Source: Rhyzopertha dominica
Lineage: Eukaryota; Arthropoda; Insecta; Coleoptera; Bostrichidae
NCBI GenBank assembly: GCA_025024175.1
Contig: QCXZ01000001.1
Span: 39,488,942-39,552,941 of the forward strand
DNA: 64,000 bases
Direction of reading: 5' to 3'
A program made the position numbers and the translations under genes. Each line of letters opens with the position of its first letter. Position 1 is the stretch's first letter. Shown here one piece after another: positions 23,485 through 35,400 of the stretch. Under the pieces are notes generated by a model. The model saw only the letters and a program-made list of their open reading frames with translations, did no database searches and was not told the origin of the DNA.

Positions 23485-26400
23485 ATGGCCGCAGAGATTA
23501 AACCAGCCACGCAACCTAACGATAGATTTTGCACAACGAAAAAACCTGCTCTCCTGGCAAAATTGGAAGGTTCTCACGACGAAATAAATGCCGCCGTTTT
23601 AATACCGGGAGAAGATGGAGTAATCAGTGTTTCAGATGATAAGTGCGTAAATTAATACTGTTTAGCGATTAAGGTACATGTTTATATTTTTTTGCAGAAC
23701 AGTGCGAGTATGGCTAAAACGCGATTCTGGTCAATATTGGCCCAGCATTTGTCAGTATATGCCCAGTGGTACAACGTCAATTTATTATACTGTAGAAACC
23801 AGACAGCTCTTTATTGGACAAGAGAATGGAACAGTTTCAGAATTTTCTTTAGCTTCGGACTTTAATCGAATGATGCCAGTCAGGGAATATTTGGCACATC
23901 AAACACGAGTTACTGAAGTCCTCTTTGCTATCAATTGTGAATGGGTGTTAAGTGTTAGTCGTGATAAAGTATTTTCGTATAATTGTACACAAACAGGTCG
24001 GAACATCGGCACATTCACGGCAGATGCCTGGTGCACCTCTCTGCAGTATCCTTTTTATTTATTTTTTCTCGGTCACATTTACGGTGGGATTTCCTTAGCA
24101 TGATAAAGATTTGATTCTCAAACCAAACACGCCTTCGTGGGTGATTATTCAGGCCAGATCACAATATTGCAGTTAGACAATTCAGGCCCGTCTGTTATAA
24201 CAACTTTAAAAGGACATTCTGGTTCTGTCCGAACTTTATCGTGGGACGCAGAGCGGCAGCTTCTTTTTAGTGGCTCATTTGATCAAACTGTCATTGTATG
24301 GGATATTGGAGGGCAACAGGGGATTGCATATGAACTACAAGGTCATCATAACAAGGTACGTAACGAGTTGTTGAATCGATATAATTGTTTTTTTAATTTA
24401 TTTGTGGTGGTATGTGTAAGGCATATTTACCACATGATTAGATGAATGCAGTGCTGCCAGTGCCAGATGTGGTGTTTTAATAATACTTTTATTATTTTGC
24501 AGCTTGTCCTACTGTTTTTATAAAAAATTACCTATATCACTTTTAAAGTATAGTTCAGACACTTATTTTGTCTCCTCGTAAAATTTCATAGCTCATTAAG
24601 TTCATTATAACATTAGTGTTCAATGGCAGGCAAAAATTCCTGGGTCGGACTTGGCAAATTCGAAAGAATGTTAAGCAAACCCAAAATGTATTTTCATTTT
24701 AAAACTTGTATACACAAGTTACATATACAAACTAGAAAAAAATTATATACATGTACAATTACTAACTGACTTATTCTGTAACCGGTTTCGAGGAGTTGTT
24801 GATAATTATATGTTCAGGTGGCTGAAGTTTAAAGGTTTTTTTTTCTATTTTTATTACATGTCTTACACAATTGTTTTTTTTAAATTTGCTTATTCCCAAA
24901 TGATATTTATTACAGCCGGGGAACTTTCAGGATGTGTTGTGTTTCCGAATATTTTGTTTGAGATACCCCCCATATAAGTTCCGTAGGATTAAAAATACAA
25001 AAATATGTAGGTAACCTTAAAATTTCACACTCCCATGACTTGGCCATTTCATTAATTGCATAAGTTTTTGTTAAATTTTTATCTACATGGGCTAAAAGAC
25101 TTTTTTTAGTTTTTGCAATTGCTGGAATGACCACACTTTTTTAATATTGTGCATTGACATACTAGGAACTTTTACAGTTTGTCTTGAATGGGATGGCACA
25201 TAGTCATGATACCTAGAACACTGGTAGCCCAACTTACTCCTATAAAAAAGGGTTCAAATCGTATTTCAAAAATATAGTTCAGTTTCTGATAACAGATGAC
25301 TTTAGCATAGTAATAATATGATTTATTTCCAACAGACATTAGTTTATAATGGACAGCAAAAGGATGTGTGCAAGCTAACACAAACAATACAAGTAAAAAG
25401 ATTGTAACAGATACACAAAGCAAAATTCATTACAATTAGCACATAACATAATAAAAAGATTATAAAGAAAAGTATTGAAGGAGTTTGACCCTTACTGATT
25501 TAGATTGAAATTTGTCAAAAAATATTATTAATACTATTACTTAACCTAAAGCATTTAAAAAGAGGTGAGTTAAAGTGATGCAAGGTATTTGGGGAAGAAT
25601 AGTAAAATGTAGAAGGACTTCTGTTGTTTGCTCGGTACAGTAATGTTAACGTTGTCTAAAAGACAGGAGCTGGCAATCTCACCACACAAGTTTTTGGAGA
25701 AAGACAACACACAAAACATAAACTAAAATAAAACAATAAACTGTCTTCAATCACATTATAGCGAAGATCACTCTGGTCACAATGTCTAGTAGGGTATCTG
25801 AAATATTTTATAGTACAAATATTTTGCAAATTTTCTCAGTACGTTTCTTCTCTAACATATTTATATAAAATTGATAATAAGGACCCCAAACAACACAACA
25901 ATATTCAAGTCTAGAACTCACAAGTGCATAAAATAATATTTTAATACATGATACGCTAATAAAATCTTGAATTTCTACATATGAAGCCTAATAATTTAAA
26001 AGCAGCACTAGTCACATGAACAATATGAGGAGTAAAGGTCAAACCACTATCCACAACTACCCCTAAATCTATAATTTGATCGCAAGTTTCCAGCACAATA
26101 CCATTTATATTATAAAAAATTATTAAATTAGATTTTCTTGCAAAGGTAATTTTTTTACATTTGTTAGTGTTTAGATCTAGTCGATTATAATGGCACCATG
26201 AATTTAATACAACAATGTTATTTTGTAACTCTAGACAATTATAAAATATAATAAATACTAACGGGCCTAGATTGGAACCTTGCGCAACTCCACTTTTAGC
26301 ACAAAATATCTCAGATTTGAAAGCTTCATACTCCACAAACTGTTCCCTGCCCACAATCATTGATTTCGTTAATGTTAGTAATTGATTACAAAAGCCAGTA

Positions 26401-29400
26401 TGCCGCAATTTTCTTAATAATATGCAGTGATGTACCCTATTGACCACGTCAAATCATTATAGATTGCGTCCACTTGTAAACGATTATCTAAGGCAATGGA
26501 TACAAACTGCGTAAATTCACACAAATTCATCACAGTGGAACGCCCTTTAATAAATCCATGTTGTTGCGAAACTATTTGACTACTAACATGTGAGTAAATA
26601 ATATTTGACAGAACACATTCAAAAAGCTTAGTAAAATGTGACAACGGTACGATTGGTCTGTAATTATTGATATGCGTCTTGTCACCTGTCTTAAATATAG
26701 GAATTAGATGAGATAATTTCCATCTATTTGGATAAATAGAAGTAGAAATTAATTAATTAAATATGTGACACATACTAAGGTTACATCAGATTTGGACGCT
26801 TATGGGTTGTGTAACTATCAACACACGTATGGTAGAATACGAGAAGTATTTAAAGTTTGAAATAAATTACATATTTACCAACGGGGAACAAAGGCAAAGT
26901 TTGTAGAACTACTGTTAGTGAAATCATGACAATGCCTTGACCGAACAAGCAATAGTCGGCAACAGTTTGATATAAGGTACATAATCGATTTCTTATTGTA
27001 CTCCATAATGGAAACATAAGACATCCAATGATGCTCCAACATGGTCAGGGCATTAACACTTCCTTAGTTCTAGTTTCATTAGGATCATGCGGGTGGACAG
27101 ACACTGCAGAAAACGAAACAAACTAATATTAAAATGAAACCTACCTTGTAATGTACAAAGTAAGGAAACAAAGTTGAACGAATGAACTAACACATGATGG
27201 GAACGGCTTAAGGAAATCGGATTGGAGTGTAATTTGGTGTAATTCTATAGAAATTGTCTGAAACAAAAATAGGAGATATTTAAAAATCAAAATGCTAACT
27301 TTTTGGAGACTTAACCTTTAAAGTCTCTAGATAGATAAAGTACCGCAATTGTCCGCTATTTTAGTGCAAAATATTAGAAAGAGATGGGAGAGGGAACCAA
27401 ACTATCAAACCTGACACCTTAAGGATTAGTGAACTGGCAGATATCAGGCTCTCATGCAGCGTTGTTTGACTTTTCCCTAGGTAATTGGCATCACGTTTTC
27501 TGCATCAGAACTTAATATCTGACATTGGATTAGTGGTGCCATCCAACAACAGTCTGTTGAACTAAAATTTTGCAATGGATTTTGACACAAAAATGGCAGG
27601 GTTCTGAAATACCAGTATTTTAGGTATCTTGCACATTGTCCATTACAATAATAGTTTTATGAGGAATATTAGGAAATAATGATTGTTTACAGCACTAGAT
27701 TTTTTATATTTTGGCAAATATTAGGAGATCATTTGATACCCAACTGTTGATCCCTCCAGCATGTAAAATAATTACATGTTAACCACAAAACAGTGGTTTC
27801 CAAACGAGTTTCCAAAACACAATTTCGTGAATCATCAGCGAGTCTTTATTGTTTTATGTCATGAGTATCGAACCAAGTCTGATTCAAAATTAATATGAAG
27901 TTTTGGTTCAAATCATGAAAATTTGCTATGGCTTCTAAATAGCAAATTCATGCTTGGACAATGGGGTCGTTCCACAATTTTTTTTTATTTTATATTTAAA
28001 ATGTATATAAAAATTGAAGCACAGACATTTTTTACAGAAAAAAAAAAATGTGAAAGTATGGATTTTCAATATCCATTTGAAATGCCTCGATATTCCGCTA
28101 TGGAGATGACGCAAAAGGTTCTCATAATGATGAAAGCGAGAAACACCAATAATAGCCAGTGCTCCAGCGGCATTGCCAGCAATATTTGTTTACATTCTTT
28201 TCACATGCGTCGCGTTACCAATGTGGGCAAATTTTCGCGATGCCTTGAGGAATGTACCCGTAAACTGACATTGTGACATTAATAGGTATATTTTTGATAT
28301 GGGGTATACAAGAGTCAACTGAAGGCGTATTTATGAAAATAACTTAAATCACCCTTCAGACAGTTAATTCTATAATGAATAGTCAATATAATAAGCGCAT
28401 TCACTGGCCTTTTGCTAAAACACGAAAGCACAACTAGTGTTTTTATTATGAGGANTTAAACAACGCTTGACACTTGATGATGTTTAAAGTTTGTATACTT
28501 ACGTATGACAACCATATAATAAATTTTGAAACTGTCAGGCTGTCTCTGGCTGTGGTTAGGAAGAAAATGGTAAAGTACCACTGACAACATCGCACATGCT
28601 ACATGTGTCCCATGTGCGACGTAATAACCCTAACCTAACTCTAGCCACACGTTTTTGTTTACATAGTTTGGTCAAACTTTCGAGTTCCGTATTTGTTAGC
28701 TTCAGTGGCTGAGCATGACGTCAAATTATTTAGGTATTCTTTTGTTTTGATTTAATGTAAAAATAGGGGGAAATCAGGGGGATTTACTTGTTATTGTCGC
28801 GTTTATGATTCTTATTTTGATTTTTACCTTGGTACAATAAATTGTTGACATTACTTTGTTCCATATTTTGTTACATTTTGCTTATGAGAGTTCAATTTGT
28901 TTGTGTCAATTTACGTGGCTTGCTTTAATTGCTGATGGTGATGCCAGAACAGCTGTGTTGTCTTTTAGAGCTCGTAAGACAATCACACTAAAATCAGAAG
29001 TGCTCAGAAAAGACGAGACTACAATCTCGTTTTTTTAAATAATTTTTTTTGGTTGGTGCACCCCACAAAAAGTTTTGAAGTGGTGTAAGAAAGCACGCAT
29101 TAGCCTAACTTACCCCCGCTAAAGTTTAAAAGCGCCAAAATGGGGAGGGCTAGTACAAAAATGTTTTTTTGGACGCCCACTGTGCTATTTTTAAAGAGTC
29201 TAAAAAGACCTACAATTAGACGTACAACTTAAGCTTGTACCTAAAAATATAAATAAAATACGAGCAGACAACTCTTGTGTGTTATAACATTGAGATTTTC
29301 AGATAACTAGCATAAATGAGGATAAAATGTGGGGTATGATCATTGAAAAATGACTTTCTTTTACAGGTGGGAGTTTTTCTCAAGTAACGTAACACAGTTC

Positions 29401-32400
29401 TGTTAACACAGCAAAATAGTTTGGTGACTGGTTTTTTGTTAATACTGATTTTTAATAATCATTTGTCTTTCTTAATGTTTGTATATAACCAATAAATATT
29501 TTCTAGGTTTCAGCTTTGTGCTACGTTAACAGTACCAAACAGTTAATCAGTGGTGGAGAAGATTGTGTTATTGTGTTTTGGGATATGACCCAGCAAAGAC
29601 AGGAAACGCCTGAATGGGTTGAATCAGATGTTTGTCAGTTGTGTGGGCGACCGTTCTTTTGGAATTTGAGGGCCATGATGGACCAGCGCCAACTAGGTCT
29701 ACGACAACATCATTGCCGTCACTGCGGCAAAGCAGTATGTGAGAAGTGCTCATCAGCCAGGATTACAATTCCGTCGATGGGTTTTGAATTTGCCGTGAGG
29801 GTTTGTGAACCCTGTCGTGTTGCACTTAAGGACAAAGAGTAAGTAAAAACATGTATTGCATAGTTTTATTTGGAAAATTGATATGTGAACGTTATTCTTG
29901 CAAAATCGCTACCCAATTGAGATAATTCAGGGTTTCTATAAATGATTCATGCAACGCGGACGGCTTTGATTCCTTAATCCTGTGTGCCGGCCTTTTGTAA
30001 CTTCTGCCAAGGTATTATAAACACAATATACTGTACTGAAGGATGCAGATCTAATTATAGTCACGAAATTGATGTTTTATATATTATTTTTTTACTTTTC
30101 AATAGGGCTATTCGACCTTTTTTATTCAATTAGAACACTCTTTTATCCAAAGTCAAGCTTTCGATCTTTAATTTAGATCTTCATCAGGACAACTACAATA
30201 TAATACAAGACAAAGTTACCTACTATTAATAAATACAATGGTGTTACAGGAAATTTGAGATTATTAATGATAGTTATTTTAACATTATTCTACTATAATT
30301 ATGGAAAATTCTGTACGAAATTATATTGAGACGTATTGTCAAATTCAAATNTCAAAACCGCCAACCAATACTACCACTCTGACATGGTTGAAAAACAGAA
30401 TATCTCTACACAAGAGTGATGTTAATAATAAAAGAGACAGGTCTGCTCTAACAGCACATATTATAAATAACAACCATTCCATCTGTTGGGACAATGTAAA
30501 AATTTTGGAAATTGAGCAAAATTATAATAAAAAGTTATTTTTGGAAATGTATCATATAAATAAAATTAAAAATCCTATAAATAAAAAATCGGATACTCAA
30601 AATTTAAGTAATATATATAAGTACTTGTTATCACAGATTTTGCATAAATAGAATATATCTTTTAAAGTTTAAAGTTGCTTATTTATTTAATGAAATACAA
30701 AATTAAAAGCGGATTTTTTATGACAAATGTTGATTTAGTGACTATTTAAAATTAACAGTTGGTCATATCGTCAGAGTGGTAGTATTGGTTGGCGGTTTTG
30801 AAATTTGAATTTGAATTTGAATTTGACAATACGTCTCAATATAATTTCGTACAGAATTTTCCATAATTATAGTAGAATAATGTTAAAATAACTATCACTA
30901 ATAATCTCAAATTTCCTGTAAGTAACACCATTGTATTTATTAATAGTAGGTAACTTTGTCTTGTATTATATTGTAGTTGTCCTGATGAAGATCTAAATTA
31001 AAGATCGAAAGCTTGACTTTGGATAAAAGAGTGTTCTAATTAGGCTTTTTAGAACACGTGACTTTTGAGCGACTGCCAGGGGGCAAATTTCAAAACGATG
31101 CAGCTTCTAGCGCGCTGTCATAGAAACCCCATTACTTAATGCCAACGTCAGTCGCTAGAGCTGGGACATTCGATTAAATTCAAATCGTTCAATCAATCGC
31201 GTAGATTCGGATCATTCAAGTCGTTCATAAGGATCGTGAATTGAAAGTGACAGCGGTGTCTCCTGTCTCGCCACAGCATATAAATATGCTGTTATGCTGT
31301 TTTCTCGTGTCGTGTGCTGTTGTCAGCCGTTAACCATGTACGACGCACGAACGACGCTGATTCACTAGCTGTGAGCCAAATCAAGGCATGAGTCATTCAA
31401 TTTGAACGACTTGGTCATGAAGGACCCAACTCTATCAGCCACGCGTCCGTTTCCAGGGTTTCGCAGGCGCGTCCCAGCCGTGCGCTTTTTGCCCCCTGAA
31501 CGCCATATTGGATGACGTAATCTTAAAAAAGTTAATTGAATAAAAAAGGTCGAATAGCCCCAAAATATAAAAAGTAAATATCAACTACGACCGCTACTAT
31601 CTTGAATTATTATTTTTGTATATAACTAAATTGTTGGGAGATTTTTATAAAACCATCATTTTTGTAGCTACAGTACAAGCTCGATTATCCGGATCTTGCT
31701 TAACCGGAACGCCACATTTTCTGGAACAACCGACCTTTTCAAATACTCTGTTTCATCCGAAACTGTCTGGACTGGAATGAAATAGAAAAAGCTGGTAATT
31801 TCAAGCGTTGCAGCACAGATTGTACTGTCTACAAAGTGCACACACATTATTATTCGCTTGCCGGCGTCACAGCGGACAGTAAAAACAATTGAGGAAAAAA
31901 ACCTTATCACAAACGAAAGGTGGTTTCTTTGGAAGACAAAATGTGGGCAGNTAGGCATTTAGNTAGGGGTGATCTTCTGAAAAATGTGGCAACTGATTTT
32001 GGAGTGGGTGTCAGTACTGTTGCAGACTGGAGAAAGAACTGAAAAGACTGAAAAGTGGTGCAGTTTATTCACTTCACTATCGTCCTTGCCCAAACATAAC
32101 AAAGTTGATAAAAGTCTGTTTTTATGGTTCACACAGCAAAGAGACTGAGGTGTTCCATTATCGGGACCCATTTTACAGCAAAAAGCGATTTTGTTTACTG
32201 AAAGTTTGCCGCTCAGTGAATACATACATATATTTTTAGTGCACTTTCAACTATCTGAAAAAAATTGGTCAACCAGAACAAGCCTGGGCCACAATGTTCC
32301 ATATAATGGAGCTTCTACTGTATAACTTTGTCCACAACCATCAGTCAGTGCCGGCGCGAGGTTATTTTGCGCCCTAGGCAAAATTTGTTGGTACACCCCC

Positions 32401-35400
32401 CCCCCTTCTTCACCTATTATATATGTGTATTTTCTTCATAAAAAGGCAATAATTAATATTTATGTATTTGTAAATAAAATAAAATATATTTTTAAATACA
32501 AAACAAAATATAATCATAAACATACAAAACAACATATGGGGTTGCTACAAAATAAGGAACTTGCCGGATATTTCAGGTTCTGTTCGACCGATTTTTCTGA
32601 TATTGTGCATGGGTATGGTAATTAAAATGCATTTTTTTTATTTTTTCAACTCCGTGTCAGCTCTCGTTTCCAAAATATGGGCGCAAATTGCATTATTTAA
32701 ATGAGAAGTTAGTCAAAAGGCACAACATTGAAGAGGATATTATTTCCTAATTTCAAAAATGTATCACACTTATACAATTTATTGCTTCTGAGTTGAGAAA
32801 AGTGTGATAACAAACTTGGGTCTTGCAAAAAACTTCGGGTTAAAAACCATATTAGTTATCGCTAAGCAAGAGCAAGAACTCCAAGTGTCTCCATTTTCCT
32901 CGTGACTGGTGATAAATTTCATTCACTTTGTTATTTGTAACCGCAATGCCTCAGTTAAGTGAACATGATCGCATTGAAATTTTAGTGACGATTGATTATG
33001 GAAATAGAAGGCGAGTTCTTCGGAAGTAGTTGTACTCTTCAATGCAATTCAAGAAGCTCGTGAACCAACCAGATCAACAGTTATTAAAACATTGCAACGT
33101 TTTGACAAAACCGGCGGTGTTAAAAATCTTGCTAAATGCTTTAAATGTGTAGTATTCCATAAAACAGCGTGCTTTCACTCACCATATTAACAGAAGATCT
33201 AATCACAAAATTTTGAAGAAAGAGAAGTTTCATCCAAACAAAATTCACTTATTACAAGTACTGTGCGAAGATAATTTTGATCGTAGGATAGAATTTTGCG
33301 AAACTGCTATGAACATGCTAGATAAAGATAGAAATATTTTAAATTGTATTATGTTTTCTGATGAAGCGACTATTTGCCTCAATGGTAATATGAATAGCCA
33401 TAATTGCAGATATTGGCAGGACACAAATCCACATTGGATGTAACAGGTCCCAAACACAACACCCTCAGAAAGTGAATGTCTGGTGTGGTATTATGGGCGA
33501 GCACATTATTGGACCTTTTTTCATCGATGGAAATTTGAATGCGGTCAAGTATTTACAGCTCTTGCGCGAACACATTATACCAGAACTTATTCGACTGTTC
33601 CCTAATCGTGAAAATTCTGCGCGTCCTTCTGAACAGGTACGCTTTCAACAAGTTTGTGCACCGCCACATATTGCCATCAACATTCGTTTTAAATGATGTG
33701 CCTTTTGACACCCCTTCCTATTTCAAAAAATGCAACTTGCTCCTATATTCCAAAACAGGAGCTGACACGAAGTAGAAAAAATGCATTTTAATTACCCATA
33801 GGTCAATGCTTAATTTCAGAAAAATCGGTTGAACAGAACCTGAAATATCCTGCTGATTCCATACTTTGTAGCGACCCTGTAAACGCAAAAAATAACACAG
33901 AACATGCAATCAAAATCTCAATTTTCTTGCGTTTTTCTTTGCAAATTGTTCCACTAACTCTTTCAAATCCACCAACACATGAGTGTGAAAACTACCGGTA
34001 CCTACGCGGTGGGGTGAATGCGAATAGAGCGTGAACAATATCGTGTTATTGCTAATAATATTACATATTACGATTGTACACATCACACATCCAATCTTCA
34101 TATTTTCCGTACCACTAATTAATTTAGAAATTACTTTTTTTATAAACTGCTTAAAGCGTATCAAAATTTTTTAACAAAAATTGTATTAACATCTACTACA
34201 GTGTTATAGAAACATGACCAAATTTGCAGCATTTGCGCCCTAGGGACTGCCTAGTTTGCCTTAATGGTAGCGCCGGCCCTGCCTTCAGTACCTACAGNAT
34301 ATGACAGTTGACAATATATTGTGTGTATTGTAGCTTGGCAGCTGTTACAAAAATGCGGTCCAAAGAATTTTAGATATCAGTGCCGCTCACATTGCTTGAA
34401 TCATTTTTATAGAAACCATGTACAAATTTATTGAAAGTATTACAAAATTGGCTTCACTATTTTTTAAAAACAATGTATAATTTGCAAAACAAGAACAAAT
34501 CAAATCACCCTCTGGCCTAAAAATTATCTGGAAATGTATCTAAGGGATAATATTCTCAAACACATATTTTCCCATGTTGTTCAGAATTGTTCAAAAGCTG
34601 TCGTACACATGGTATAAAAAAATTGATCATACCACAAACTACAACAAACTAACAATAATTAATGTTTCCTTATCAGGTGATTATAAAATTTTAAGTCTCA
34701 ATGAGCTTATTCACAAAATTGTGGATATGCGTTAAATGTGATAGGGGGATAGACTTTCCTTTAAAATACAGCTATTCTAAATTTTGCGCAATAAAAGTTT
34801 GTATGAATAATGATGAGGAGATGGTATTTTTAAATATACTGTAAAATTGCCTACTTTATAAGTAGGTCAACACTATTCAATGTGTCAGTAGATTAAACAA
34901 GATCCGTAAGGGTATGGCAGTTATATGTGTATGTCTGCATTGCGTGGCAGAATGCTATATTGCTTATATGTTGTAGATACAATTTATAGTAAAGATAAAT
35001 GTTAACACTTTACAGGTTAGAGATTTTAAAGATCAAAGTTTAGCAGATGTTTGTTTTTGATAGTGTCATTTTAGATTTTAAATTTCAATGTGAAATTGAC
35101 TGCAAAAAATGCTCTGTGGTATTCAGATACAATTAATGCAAAATAGAACAAATAATTTGTTACGCATTTATTTGTACAAGTTAGGTTGTATTGCTTGTTG
35201 GCAAATAAATGTTCCATGTTGCAATACTTACAAGAACTCTTACTTAGATTGTTACAAATACCATTGGTTTAATAATCATATGCTGCACTGATGAGCTGTA
35301 ATGACAGCGAAATAGTACTATCTGCAGTTGGTTGAGGTGTAGACAGCACAGCATAGACATGCATTTTAGATTGTATATGTTACTCAATTGATACAAATGC

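Larger units (their letters stand above)
30140..31042 (+). mobile_element. Penelope-like element tail with inverted arms
   Basis: Arms of about 250-270 bp at 30140-30388 and 30775-31042 are inverted copies. Between and overlapping the left arm lies a frame (30301-30651) encoding the end of a GIY-YIG endonuclease: [49 protein letters not shown], then a Asn/Ile-rich end. This block order is that of the C-terminal domain of Penelope-like retroelement proteins. The GIY and YIG strands are missing, as is the reverse transcriptase. Both arms carry a hammerhead-like motif. Confidence 0.8.
30105..31560. mobile_element. Inverted-repeat element containing a Penelope-like insert
   Basis: The left end GGGCTATTCGACC (30105) and the right end GGTCGAATAGCCC (to 31560) are inverted copies over about 28 bp (continuing as TTTTTTATTCAATTA). 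Weaker similarity may extend outward into the flanks. The inner part from about 30140 to 31042 is a Penelope-like fragment with its own inverted arms, so one element sits inside another. The remaining inner segment, about 31043-31510, is more G+C rich and has no recognised coding sense. Confidence 0.6.
32346..34281. mobile_element. hAT-like non-autonomous element split by a mariner
   Basis: The left end CAGTGCCGGCGCGAGG and right end GCGCCGGCCCTG are inverted copies of a hAT-type terminus. The flanking 8-mers CCATCAGT (32338-32345) and CCTTCAGT (34282-34289) match at seven of eight positions, as expected for a hAT target duplication. Inner ends also mirror each other (GCGCCCTAGG). A complete 1343 bp mariner lies inside. 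No hAT transposase was found. A poly-C tract is at about 32395-32405. Confidence 0.8.

Noticed and set aside
25250..25262. GGGTTCAAATCG, resembling a tRNA B box
   Set aside because: No A box at the right distance and no cloverleaf arms could be drawn.
28630..28650. CCTAACCTAAC-type motif resembling the insect telomere repeat
   Set aside because: Only about two units; not an array.
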